From Tsukamurella sp. 8F (GTDB lineage: Bacteria; Actinomycetota; Actinomycetes; Mycobacteriales; Mycobacteriaceae): 52,206 nt of DNA. Below, piece by piece: positions 32,743 to 41,555 of the stretch. Numbering within the stretch: position 1 is the first letter of the stretch; each line of letters opens with the position of its first letter. The notes below the pieces were generated by a model that made no database searches, was not told the DNA's origin, and was given only the letters and a program-made list of their open reading frames with translations. The stretch covers positions 1 to 52,206 of the forward strand of contig NZ_JARFTP010000028.1 of assembly GCF_029167375.1 (NCBI RefSeq), given 5' to 3'. The position numbers and the translations under genes are program-made.

Positions 32743-34329
32743 CTACTCGTCCTCGCCCTGATCCGTGGTGTCCTTGCGGCCACGGCCGAAGAGCTTCTTC
32801 ACGCGGCTCTTCGCCGTGCCGAGCACCTCGGTGCGCGACTCGTCGGCCTCGCCGTCGCCGGTATCCCCGGCGTCGCGGCGCTCGGCGATCTTCGACGTAT
32901 CGAGGGCCTCTGTCTGCGACTCGTCGGCCTCGGGCTCGGTCGCCCGCTTCTGCGTGAACGCCTCGGTGTCCGCGTCGCCACCGTCCGGTCCCGGAGGCCC
33001 GCCGAAGCCCACGCGGCTGCTGCCCGCCAGACTGCCGGTGCCGGTGAGGCCGCTGCTGGGCGTACCGCTCGGAGAGCTGGTGCTCGAGGGCGCGCCGAAG
33101 CCCGCGGGAGCGGACTCGGTGGGTGCGTACGCGTCGGCGTCGGACGGGGACACGCCGTACGAGACGGCGCGGCGGCCGCGAAGCGCGACGAGCAGCGCGA
33201 GTATGCCCGCGATGAGGGCCAGGATGCCCAGCACGCCGCCGACGATCGGTACGACCCGCTTGGCGAGCATGTTCTCGTTGTGTGAGGACTTCGCGGCGGA
33301 GGCCTGTGACTCGATGGTGTCGCGGTTCCACGACTGCTGCGTGTCGAGCACCTCGAGCGAGAAGTTCTTCACCGCGGAGGGGGTGTCCGGCGCCGTCTTG
33401 GCGGGTGGCGCGAACCACTGGCGCAGGTGCTGAACCTGGTTCACCAGGGTGCCGGTGTCCGGGTCGATGTACAGGTCCGTGGTGGTCTGTGCGTGCCGGT
33501 CGAGCGACACGATCTCGCCCGAGTCGACGCGGGGGATCCCCCACCAGCCGGCGGTCATGGTCAGTGTCGTGCCAAGCGGGGCGGCATCACCGTCGGCCTT
33601 CGTGGCGGCCAGATCCGTCTCCGGGCCGGTCGCGACGAAGTGCAGCGCATCCACACCTGAGACGTCCTTTGTGTCGACGAACTTCATCGGCACCGACGAG
33701 CGCGTAGTCAGGTCGTAGTACGAGTACTGCCCGTCCTTGGCCGTGTTCGCCGGGAAGCGGTACTGGTAGCCCTTGCGGTCCGGGATCTTGACGGTGGGGG
33801 CGTCTGTCCCCGGCTGGAAGGTCGTCTCCGACGTCTGGCCGTCGGGTGCGGCGGTCTTGCGGTCGACGCTCACCCGGTCGACCCATGCCTGCAGCAGGCC
33901 GTCGCCGCAGTCCTTGATGAGCGTGCCCGTGTCCGACAGCGGAGGGTGGGTGACCTGGTCGCCCTTGCCCTGGATCGAGTTGACCACGGTCGACATACCC
34001 GACTGGAACGTCATCGAGTTCTTGTCGGACGGATCCGTGACCAGCGTCCGTGTCTGGGTGGTCAGGTAGACGTCGTTGACCACGGCCCGCTTGGCGCCGT
34101 TGCTGATCGAGCACTGATCCAGAAGGCGGGACGGGAACTGCGCGTTGGCCTTGCTGTCCTGCTGCACCGTGGACGTCGCCACGGACGTGACGTCGACGTT
34201 CAGGGGGATCGACTTGAGCCGGCCCGTCACGTACAGCGGGGTCGCGACGGCGGCCGTGAGGAGCAGCGCCCCGAGGAAGATCAGGATCGGCCCGATGACA
34301 CCCGCCAATCGGCTGCGGCCTACCGCCAT
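32743..34329 (-). CDS. DUF3068 membrane protein, Rv0227c-like (LM/LAM maturation)
   Basis: A 528-residue protein with one N-terminal membrane helix (IGPILIFLGALLLTAAVATP). A large extracytoplasmic DUF3068 domain (about residues 40-350) follows, then a second helix (VGGVLGILALIAGILALLVAL, about 355-380) and a ~140-residue acidic, Ser/Gly/Pro-rich cytoplasmic tail. It matches Rv0227c; the corynebacterial orthologue is reported to be needed for lipomannan maturation and LAM synthesis. The tail contains imperfect repeats (ESQTEALDTSK and ESRTEVLGTAK). GAGGAGA lies 7 nt before the ATG. It is divergent from the acyltransferase. A direct partner is not known; topology suggests a scaffold linking cytoplasmic and periplasmic steps. 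Confidence 0.87.
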   Translation of the reverse strand: MAVGRSRLAGVIGPILIFLGALLLTAAVATPLYVTGRLKSIPLNVDVTSVATSTVQQDSKANAQFPSRLLDQCSISNGAKRAVVNDVYLTTQTRTLVTDPSDKNSMTFQSGMSTVVNSIQGKGDQVTHPPLSDTGTLIKDCGDGLLQAWVDRVSVDRKTAAPDGQTSETTFQPGTDAPTVKIPDRKGYQYRFPANTAKDGQYSYYDLTTRSSVPMKFVDTKDVSGVDALHFVATGPETDLAATKADGDAAPLGTTLTMTAGWWGIPRVDSGEIVSLDRHAQTTTDLYIDPDTGTLVNQVQHLRQWFAPPAKTAPDTPSAVKNFSLEVLDTQQSWNRDTIESQASAAKSSHNENMLAKRVVPIVGGVLGILALIAGILALLVALRGRRAVSYGVSPSDADAYAPTESAPAGFGAPSSTSSPSGTPSSGLTGTGSLAGSSRVGFGGPPGPDGGDADTEAFTQKRATEPEADESQTEALDTSKIAERRDAGDTGDGEADESRTEVLGTAKSRVKKLFGRGRKDTTDQGEDE

Positions 34330-34523
34330 CGATTTGTCTCCTCACCACGTGGGGTCCGCGCCGGTAAGCGGCGCGCGGTCTCCGGGGCGCAACGAAGTAA
34401 GCCCCGATGGGTTCAGTCGCCAAAGAGTAACAGGATCCGACGGTTCGGCCGTCTCTCCGCACGGTGTGCGGCAACGCGGTCCGCCGCTCGACGGTCCCGC
34501 TGCCGGGTAGATTGCGACTCGAC

Positions 34524-35756
34524 ATGAGTGAACAGGACCGCGGGGTACCCGCTGGACGCGCGGGCTTCGTCCCCGCGCTCGAAGGCATGCGAGCATTCGC
34601 GGCGCTGGCGGTCGTGCTGACCCACGTAGCGTTCCAGACGGCGCAGGTGAACGACACTCCCGCGGGGCGTATGTGGGGCCGCTTCGACATGGCGGTGGCC
34701 CTGTTCTTCGGGCTGTCCGGGTTCCTGTTGTGGCGCTCGCATGCGCGCGCCGCGTGGGACGGCACGGCCCGGCCACATCCGGGGCACTACTACCGCTCGC
34801 GGCTCGTCCGCATCCTCCCGGCCTACCTGGTCGTCGTGGTGGTCGCGCTGCTACTGCTGCCCGAGGCGCGAGGCGCTTCGGTGTCGACGTGGTTCGCCAA
34901 TCTGACGCTCACACAGGTCTTCGTGCCCTACGCGCTGAGCGAGGGGCTCACACAGATGTGGTCGCTGTCCGTGGAGATGCTCTTCTACCTGCTGCTACCG
35001 CTGGGCGCGTTCGCGCTCGCGGGTCTGCGCGGTCGGTGGGTGCGGCTGCGCGTACCCGTCCTGGTCGCCGTCGCCGTCGCCGCGTTGGCCTGGGCGTGGC
35101 TCGGTTCCGCACTGCCGCTGCCACGAGGCGTCAATCCGCTCAACTGGATCCCCGGTTACCTGCCCTGGTTCGTCGCGGGGCTGGTGCTCGCGGAGCTGTC
35201 GGTCGCACCCGTCGCGCTCTACCGCCGTGTCCGGCGCCTGGGCTCGTCCCGGCGGATCTGCTGGACCGGAGCCGTCGTCGTCTTCGCCGTGGTCGCTACG
35301 CCGCTAGGTGGTCCGGTGTCACTCGACACTCCGGAGAACTGGCAGTTCGCGACCCGCATGGGGCTCGGCGGCGTGCTCGCGGCGCTGCTGCTTGCACCAT
35401 TGGTGCTCGCGCCGCGGGAGAAACGCTTCCGCGTCCTGCAGTCCGGCACGCTGCAGGCGCTCGGTCGCTGGTCCTACGGGGTGTTCATCTGGCATCTGAT
35501 CGTGCTGAGCAGCGTCTTCCCGCTGTTCGGCGTGGCCCCGTTCCATGGCCGCATGGGTTACGTCGCGGTGCTGACCGCGGTCTTCTCCGTCGCCGTGAGC
35601 GCCGTCAGCTACTCCTTCGTGGAGGAGCCCGCCCGCTTGGCGCTGGCGCGTTGGGAGGAGCGCCGGGCGAAGCGGCGCGAGGTACGGCCGACCGCGCGTG
35701 CCGCCGGCACCGCGGAGCAGGCCAGCACGCAGATCCCGGCCAGCGCCAACGCCTGA
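34524..35756 (+). CDS. Acyltransferase 3 family protein, TmaT/Rv0228-like
   Basis: A 410-residue integral membrane O-acyltransferase. The family start FVPALEGMRAFAALAVVLTH carries the conserved Arg and catalytic His. RSRLVRILPAYLVVVV is the basic motif after the second loop. About ten helices are present and a basic Arg/Ala-rich C-terminal tail closes the protein. The position matches Rv0228; the corynebacterial orthologue TmaT acetylates trehalose monocorynomycolate, which aids MmpL-mediated transport. The ATG at 34524 has TAGATT 10 nt upstream and no ribosome site, so it has a very short or no leader. Its last 148 nt overlap the 3' end of aftD on the other strand. Confidence 0.87.
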   Translation: MSEQDRGVPAGRAGFVPALEGMRAFAALAVVLTHVAFQTAQVNDTPAGRMWGRFDMAVALFFGLSGFLLWRSHARAAWDGTARPHPGHYYRSRLVRILPAYLVVVVVALLLLPEARGASVSTWFANLTLTQVFVPYALSEGLTQMWSLSVEMLFYLLLPLGAFALAGLRGRWVRLRVPVLVAVAVAALAWAWLGSALPLPRGVNPLNWIPGYLPWFVAGLVLAELSVAPVALYRRVRRLGSSRRICWTGAVVVFAVVATPLGGPVSLDTPENWQFATRMGLGGVLAALLLAPLVLAPREKRFRVLQSGTLQALGRWSYGVFIWHLIVLSSVFPLFGVAPFHGRMGYVAVLTAVFSVAVSAVSYSFVEEPARLALARWEERRAKRREVRPTARAAGTAEQASTQIPASANA

Positions 35757-38700
35757 GGCAGGGCCGAGTGCCCCAGGTAACCGTGCGAGTCGTGCCACGG
35801 CCCCCGCGCCAGAACCACCGTCGAAGCGGCCGTCAGGCCCGCTGCCCCAACGACCACGGGGGCCTGCCCGCTCGCCCTGCGCCCGGCGCGTAGCGCCCAC
35901 ACACCCACCCCGCACAATCCCGCGACGGCCAGGCCCAGCCACCCGGAGAGCAGGAAGGCCGCCGCGGCGATCCCCGCCGATGCGAGGTAGGGGGACGAAG
36001 CCGCGGTGATCGCTGGGCCGCCCGGTCGACGCGCGCCCGGCGCGATAACGAGTGCGGCGAGCACCACGAGCAGCGTGAGTCCGCCGAACAGACCGATCCG
36101 GTACGGCACGTTGAGCGCGAAGCGCAGCGTGACCGTCCCGGCTGTGCCCGCGGGCACGACCCAGCCCTGCTGCCAGCCGTTGACGGTGACCGAGCGCAGC
36201 GGGGTGCCGTCGGGCCCCGTCGCCGCCCAACCGGGGTTCACGCTCTCCGGAACCACCAGAACGCGGTCGGCGGGGCTCGGGCCCACGGCGACGCGACGCC
36301 GGTCCGCCGTCCACGACTCGACCGTCACGGGGGTCGTCATGGAGTTCGTCTCCGCGGCGTCGGAAGCAGGCGGCGCGGCGTCGTCGAGGGTGAGAGTCTG
36401 CACGCTGAAGGCGGCGCCCGGGTGCACGGCGACCTGCGCCGCCCCCTCGGGCAGCGCCACGGGCGCCGGACTGCACGCCGTGGCATGCACGGGATCCCCG
36501 TAGCGCAGGGCGCGTGCCGTGGTGTCGATCCGGAACCGGGTCGGTTTGCCGCCGACGTCGAGTACGGGCCCGTCGTCGCACGCGACGGTGACGGGCCGGT
36601 CGGGATCCGCGGGCGTGGCGACCGGCTTGCCGTCCTTGCCTACGACGGTGACCTCGGCTATGCCGGGCGGCATCTTCTCCGGAAACCCGAGCGCATTGAT
36701 GTTGAGCGCGTCGTCCCAATCCAGCACGGTGATCGTGATCTCGGACGTGTAGCCGGGGTCGAGCTCTATCACCCCGTCGTGCACTTTGCGCACCTGGCGG
36801 CCGGTTCCCAGGTCGATCCCCACCTTGGTGGGGTGCGCGGGCGCGAGCCCGGCGGGCAGTTTCAGCTGGAGGCCGCCCACCAGGGCAGGAGACGGAAGGC
36901 GTACGTGTAGAACAGGTTTCGCCGATGCCGCGTCGGTGGAGGACTGGGGAGCCGTCCAGCTGGTGGACGGATCGCCGTCGGTTGCCGCGTAGCCGGCGCC
37001 GCGGGTGTCCGAAGAGGCCGAGTCGCCCGTCGACGACAGGTGACCGCCGTCCGCGAGCAACGCCGAGAGGGCCTTGCCCGGTCGGGCGCGCAGGGTGAGC
37101 GAGGGGATGAGCGACTGCGCGGCGGGCGCGACGATGTCCCGCGCGAACGTCCCGGGCTCCTGTGGCGTGAGCGAGATGTCGGCGCACTGCACGGAGGTCG
37201 CGCCGCGCCGCGCCGGCACCGGGACGCAGCCAGTGCGGCCCATATCGTCCTGCCCGAAGACCCATCGTCCCACGGGACCCGTCGGGCGCGGCACCGCGAC
37301 TTCGTGCCGGACCTCGACCGGCCTCCCGGTCTCGGTGTCGGTGAGCGCCACCTCCGCGAGCGCGAACTGGTCACCCCATCGGTGGGTCGAGGTGTCCGCC
37401 GCCGTGATCCGCACCCAGCCCGTCGCGGCGGACGGTAGCGTGACGGTGATCGGCTGGCCCGCGCGTACCGGATCCGAGTACACGGATCCGGCCTGCGTGG
37501 AGACGAGTACCCGGGTCACGGCCGGACCCAGCGCACGCCCGAGGGTGATCTTCGCGGCCAGGTTCGGGTGCGGATGGTCGAGGTCGATCTGGAGCCACTG
37601 GCCGACCGCGCGGTCCAGGCCGGCGGACACCCAGCTGGTATCGGGATCACCGTCGACGGCGGCCGCGGGAGACGCACCCGGCATGACCGACCCGAGTTGG
37701 GTGGCGTCCGACGCCGACGAGGACGTCTCGACCCGCCCGCCGATCCACCTGCCCTCGGTCGGCGGCACGCCTGTCACGGGATAGTCGAGCGCGCGGTTCA
37801 GCGTGCGCCGCGGGTCACCGTCCGCTCGGATCGCGGATGTGTGGTCGTCGACGCGGCCGAAGTCCGTCTCGGCGTCCTTCGGGGTGTCCGTGACGGTGAC
37901 CGGTGCCGGCGGCAGGCCCCTCGCGTCACCGGTGAGCACGGCCGGACCGAGCGGACGCCGGCCGGCGCGAGCGGTCTCGTTCTGCAGCGTCAGCAGCGAC
38001 TCCGGCCCCCCGGCGACGCGCGGCATAGAGCTCAGGTCCGCGAGGTACGGACCCGCCGGTGGTTCGCCTGCGGCGGCGACCTTGTAGATCGTGATCGCGG
38101 GCATGGGCGGACGCAGCCCGGAGTCGATGACCACGCCCTTGACCGTGTCCGGCGCGGTGGCCGGGCCGAACGTCGCAACAGGGCTGAGCCCGGGCGAGTG
38201 GTCGAGCGCGTACTTCGCGAGCGCGGGCCGAGCGGAACGGGACGTGTCGGGGTCGAGGTCCGCTCGCAGCACCACGTAGTGGACACCCTGCTGGAGCAGC
38301 GTCGGCGCAAGCCCGGGCGCGGGCGTGCCGTCCGCGAACAGGCGCTGCACAGAGTCGAGTGCGCGGATGGCGCCGGGCGGGTTCAGCGGAATCGCGTCGC
38401 GCACGGCCCACGGTGTGGTCGCCAGGGGCTGCAGCGGCTCGTCGCGCGTGAGTCCCCAGATCTGGGCCCCGAAGGGCGCCCCCGGCACCACCAGCGCCCG
38501 CTCGGCCCGCGCCTGGCCCGGCGCCGTGCCCTCGGCGTGGCCGGACAGCCAGCCCGCGGCCTGGGACCAGTAGTCCGGGATCTTGTCGTACGAGCCGCGT
38601 GGCGCGAGCCGTCCGGTCCAGGCCAGCCCGCCGGACAGCGCGATCACCGCGATCACCGCGATGGCGGCGGCAGCGAGCCGGTTCCGCTCGGGATGCGCGA

Positions 38701-39919
38701 ACGCGGCCCGTGCCCGACCCGGTGAGACGGTGCCGGGCAGCGGCGCCCGCGCCAGGAGATGCGCGATGCCCAGGGCCAACGGCAACCGCACCAGCGGCTC
38801 GAGCTTGTACACGTTGCGCAGCGGTGCCCCGCCCGCGTCGAGGAACACGCGGACGGGTTCCGCGAACGGCGAGCCCATGCCGCCCGCGTAGCCCGCCCCC
38901 ATACCGACCAGTCCGACGATGAGGATCGTGATCCACACCCCGCGGTGCGGCATGCGGCGCATCGCGAGCCCGGCGACGCCCGCGCCCGCGACGAGGCCCG
39001 TGGTGATGACGGCAGCGGGGGTGGTCGCCAGCATCGCCCCGGCGAAGCGCTCGGAGGAGATGAACGGCGACCACGAGTCGGTGCCGCGCAGCACCTCGGG
39101 CAGCGATGTCCACTCCGTGGTGGCGCGCGACGACTCGATGAAGTCGAGGAACGGCGGCGACACCCGGCCCAGCACCAGCAGCGGCACGATCCACCACAGC
39201 GTCGCGAGTAGCAGGCAGGCCAGCCACCACGCGGTGAATACGAGGTATCGGCGACGATCCGCCTGCAGCGCGGAGCGGGAATGCACCGCCCACCAGATCG
39301 CCGTGACCAGGCATGCGAGCCCGGTGGCGACCGCGTTCACCGCGCCCATCAGCGCGACCGCGGCGGCGGACTGCGCCGCGAGGACGCGCAGGGACCGGCC
39401 GTTCTCGCCGGAGAGCATGCGTATGACGGGGATGAGCACCCACGGCGCGAGCATGACGGGCGTGGTCTCCGACGAGATCGCGCCCAGCGTCGTGAGGACG
39501 TACGGGGAGAGGGCGAAGGCCCCCGCGGCGACGACGCGGGACCCGCGCGAGCCGGTGCGCAGCGCTTCGGCGAGGCGGATGACGCCCCAGAATCCGGCGA
39601 ACAGCAGGAGCGACCACCACAGCCGCTGCGTCAACCATGCGGGTATGTGCGCGAGGTGCGCGGCGGCGAAGAATGCGCCGTGCGGGAAGAAGTAGCCGTA
39701 GGCCTGGTTCTGCACCTGGCCGAGCGGGCTCTGGCTGGACCAGACGTTCGCCGCACGCGATAGGAAGCCGAGGGGGTTGGCCGTGAGATCGACCTTGGTA
39801 TCGGCCGTGACGCGGCCGGGCGCGGTAAGCAGCACCAGCGCCGCGATTATCAGGTACGCGTAGGCGGCGAAGCGTCGGGAGAGGGGGGCAGCGGGTGCGG
39901 CGGTGCTACTTGTCGGCAC
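35609..39919 (-). CDS. aftD: Alpha-(1->3)-arabinofuranosyltransferase AftD
   Basis: A 1436-residue giant GT-C enzyme that adds arabinofuranose branches to arabinogalactan and LAM using decaprenyl-phosphoryl arabinose. The N-terminal ~420 residues hold many helices; the first periplasmic loop TKVDLTANPLGFLSRAANVW has the conserved acidic residue of GT-C enzymes. A very long periplasmic region follows, with two discoidin-like carbohydrate-binding modules marked by AAVDGDPDTSWVSAG (near 756) and AATDGDPSTSWTAPQ (near 983). Final helices start near residue 1270. The GTG at 39919 overlaps the small Rv0236A-like gene by 14 nt, as in M. tuberculosis. The 3' end overlaps the acyltransferase gene by 148 nt, tail to tail. 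Confidence 0.95.
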   Translation of the reverse strand: MPTSSTAAPAAPLSRRFAAYAYLIIAALVLLTAPGRVTADTKVDLTANPLGFLSRAANVWSSQSPLGQVQNQAYGYFFPHGAFFAAAHLAHIPAWLTQRLWWSLLLFAGFWGVIRLAEALRTGSRGSRVVAAGAFALSPYVLTTLGAISSETTPVMLAPWVLIPVIRMLSGENGRSLRVLAAQSAAAVALMGAVNAVATGLACLVTAIWWAVHSRSALQADRRRYLVFTAWWLACLLLATLWWIVPLLVLGRVSPPFLDFIESSRATTEWTSLPEVLRGTDSWSPFISSERFAGAMLATTPAAVITTGLVAGAGVAGLAMRRMPHRGVWITILIVGLVGMGAGYAGGMGSPFAEPVRVFLDAGGAPLRNVYKLEPLVRLPLALGIAHLLARAPLPGTVSPGRARAAFAHPERNRLAAAAIAVIAVIALSGGLAWTGRLAPRGSYDKIPDYWSQAAGWLSGHAEGTAPGQARAERALVVPGAPFGAQIWGLTRDEPLQPLATTPWAVRDAIPLNPPGAIRALDSVQRLFADGTPAPGLAPTLLQQGVHYVVLRADLDPDTSRSARPALAKYALDHSPGLSPVATFGPATAPDTVKGVVIDSGLRPPMPAITIYKVAAAGEPPAGPYLADLSSMPRVAGGPESLLTLQNETARAGRRPLGPAVLTGDARGLPPAPVTVTDTPKDAETDFGRVDDHTSAIRADGDPRRTLNRALDYPVTGVPPTEGRWIGGRVETSSSASDATQLGSVMPGASPAAAVDGDPDTSWVSAGLDRAVGQWLQIDLDHPHPNLAAKITLGRALGPAVTRVLVSTQAGSVYSDPVRAGQPITVTLPSAATGWVRITAADTSTHRWGDQFALAEVALTDTETGRPVEVRHEVAVPRPTGPVGRWVFGQDDMGRTGCVPVPARRGATSVQCADISLTPQEPGTFARDIVAPAAQSLIPSLTLRARPGKALSALLADGGHLSSTGDSASSDTRGAGYAATDGDPSTSWTAPQSSTDAASAKPVLHVRLPSPALVGGLQLKLPAGLAPAHPTKVGIDLGTGRQVRKVHDGVIELDPGYTSEITITVLDWDDALNINALGFPEKMPPGIAEVTVVGKDGKPVATPADPDRPVTVACDDGPVLDVGGKPTRFRIDTTARALRYGDPVHATACSPAPVALPEGAAQVAVHPGAAFSVQTLTLDDAAPPASDAAETNSMTTPVTVESWTADRRRVAVGPSPADRVLVVPESVNPGWAATGPDGTPLRSVTVNGWQQGWVVPAGTAGTVTLRFALNVPYRIGLFGGLTLLVVLAALVIAPGARRPGGPAITAASSPYLASAGIAAAAFLLSGWLGLAVAGLCGVGVWALRAGRRASGQAPVVVGAAGLTAASTVVLARGPWHDSHGYLGHSALPQALALAGICVLACSAVPAARAVGRTSRRFARRSSQRASAKRAGSSTKE

Positions 39920-40106
39920 CAGTGTTGTCGCGCGAGCCGTAGTCCTGCGTGCCCTGCAGGAAGCCGTCCTTGGCGTCGAACGACGACAGGTTCGTGGTCG
40001 GGTGGGTCTGCGACAACGCATTGCCGCCGACCAGCGTCAGGGCGATCGCGACGACGATGCCGGCGACGGCGGCGATACCGCTCGCGATGATCGGGGTGCG
40101 GTCCAT
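39906..40106 (-). CDS. Small membrane-anchored peptide, Rv0236A-like
   Basis: A 66-residue protein with one N-terminal hydrophobic segment (IIASGIAAVAGIVVAIALTL, residues 6-25) that is either a membrane anchor or an uncleaved signal, followed by a polar 40-residue tail (TTNLSSFDAKDGFLQGTQDY). It is the DUF2613-type small protein found directly before aftD in mycobacteria (Rv0236A). It overlaps the aftD start by 14 nt, so the two are translationally coupled; a role as an AftD accessory subunit is plausible but untested. The ATG at 40106 has AGGAG about 12 nt upstream, a little far. Confidence 0.8.
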   Translation of the reverse strand: MDRTPIIASGIAAVAGIVVAIALTLVGGNALSQTHPTTNLSSFDAKDGFLQGTQDYGSRDNTGADK

Positions 40107-40166
40107 GCGGGTCGCTCACTCCTGCTGCTCGTCGGACAAGGCCGCACCCACGATACAGGCCCGCGT

Positions 40167-40676
40167 CTACTCCACGATGTCGGCGCAGCCGGACGGCACG
40201 ATCAGTACGGGTCGGCGACAGTGCTTGAGCACGCCCTCGGACGTCGACGAGTGCAGCAGCGCCTTGAGGCCGGTCGCGCCGCGGCTGCCCGTCACGATGA
40301 CGTCGGCGTTCTCGGTATCCGCGGCGGCGACGATGGCGGCCCACACGGTCGAGGTGATCTCGACGAGCTGGCCGCGAGTCGTCATGCCGACCTCCCGCGC
40401 GAGGTCGACGCCCGTCCGGTTGGTCTGCGCGGCCTCCGCGTGCAGCGCGTCCTCGACGCCCAGGTAGGTGGGCTCGTTGGAGCCCGGGCCGAGTACACCC
40501 GACATGGCGGACACGCGCGCAGCCTGGTGCACCGTCGACTCCCAGGCGGTGACGACGACCGCGTCCACACCACGGTCCGCCCGGTTGAGGAATCGGCCCG
40601 CGTACTTCACCGCGCGGCGCGAATCCTCGGACCCGTCGTACGCGATCATTACCTTCATCGATCCGTCGGTGCCCAT
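40167..40676 (-). CDS. Universal stress protein (UspA family)
   Basis: A 169-residue single-domain Usp. The first strand KVMIAYDGSEDSRRAV is typical. The ATP-binding region reads GSRGATGLKALLHSSTS, close to G-X2-G-X9-G-S/T but with Ser in place of the third Gly, so nucleotide binding is uncertain. It ends with the usual strand PVLIVP. Such proteins act in dormancy and stress as dimers. The ATG at 40676 follows AAGGGG by 6 nt. It is divergent from the lipoprotein and upstream of the Rv0236A-like gene by 60 bp, possibly in one unit with aftD. Confidence 0.9.
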   Translation of the reverse strand: MGTDGSMKVMIAYDGSEDSRRAVKYAGRFLNRADRGVDAVVVTAWESTVHQAARVSAMSGVLGPGSNEPTYLGVEDALHAEAAQTNRTGVDLAREVGMTTRGQLVEITSTVWAAIVAAADTENADVIVTGSRGATGLKALLHSSTSEGVLKHCRRPVLIVPSGCADIVE

Positions 40677-40822
40677 CGCGATCCCCTTTGTGAATCGGTG
40701 TTCTCTTGACCGAATCCTACGCCGGGAGACGCACTTCCGCGTGGACGTCGGCCTTGTCGCGATAGGCTGCTGCGGCGTCGCCGGACCGCTCGGACCGGCC
40801 CTGGAAACGATCGGTGGGTTAG

Positions 40823-41554
40823 ATGGCCTCCCTCCAGAACCCGGCCCGGCTGCTGCCGGTCGCCGCCGCGCTCGGCGCGGCGTCGCTCCTGCTCGCGGCG
40901 TGCGGTTCGGACGAGGCGTCCTCGCCCGTGGAGAGTGCCGCCCCCGCGGCGTCCTTCTCGGTGCAGAAGGGCGCGCCCGCCACCGATGTGGTGCTCACGT
41001 CGGACGAGTTGCCCGTCGGAGTGAAGTCGGTCCCGCTCACCGCACAGCAGACGAAACAGGTCACCGACGGTCTGTCCGGCGTCGCCGCGGACACCACCAT
41101 CACGCCGTCGAAGTGCAAGAACCCGAATCCGTTCGGCGCGAAGTTCGACGCGACCGGGGCCGGGATGGTGACCGGGCAGGCAGGGACAGGCGCGGTCAGC
41201 GAGGTGGTGCTGAAGAAGAAGGGCGATCTGTCGGCGGTCCGCAAGAACATCTCGGGTGACTGCGCGAAGATCACCGCGACGGCCCGGCAGGGCACGATTG
41301 TCGTTACCAGCAGGGTCGGTTACAGCGTCGTCCCCGTCCCGAGAACGGCGGCGGACTCCGTCGTCGCGTTCCGCCAGGACAGGGTGTCCGCGGCGGGAGG
41401 CCGCTCGAGTACCTCCCACTTCCTGACGGCGTGGGCCGTCGTCGGGGACTACACCCTGACCGTGTCGCAGAACGGATCGACGGGCGAGCCGGACAAGCGG
41501 CTGTTCGACGTGGTCCTCGCCTCCGCGATCGCGAAGGCGGCGCAGGCGAAGTAG
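40823..41554 (+). CDS. Lipoprotein, possibly PknH sensor-like domain
   Basis: A 243-residue lipoprotein. The signal peptide ends in the lipobox LLAAC (Cys 27), followed by a Ser/Pro/Ala-rich linker to about residue 50. The mature domain is mixed alpha/beta with two Cys (near residues 99 and 151) that could form a disulphide (PSKCKNPNP and SGDCAKITA). That layout resembles the PknH sensor-domain-like lipoproteins (LpqQ/LpqA type) of mycobacteria, which is a tentative match. A TAGGCT -10 candidate lies near 40763. It ends 1 bp from the convergent CtaG-like gene, with no room for a terminator. The ligand is unknown. Confidence 0.75.
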   Translation: MASLQNPARLLPVAAALGAASLLLAACGSDEASSPVESAAPAASFSVQKGAPATDVVLTSDELPVGVKSVPLTAQQTKQVTDGLSGVAADTTITPSKCKNPNPFGAKFDATGAGMVTGQAGTGAVSEVVLKKKGDLSAVRKNISGDCAKITATARQGTIVVTSRVGYSVVPVPRTAADSVVAFRQDRVSAAGGRSSTSHFLTAWAVVGDYTLTVSQNGSTGEPDKRLFDVVLASAIAKAAQAK

Positions 41555-41555
41555 T

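Noticed and set aside
37568-38725. Plus-strand frames inside aftD
   Set aside because: Arg-rich shadows of a 1436-residue conserved gene.
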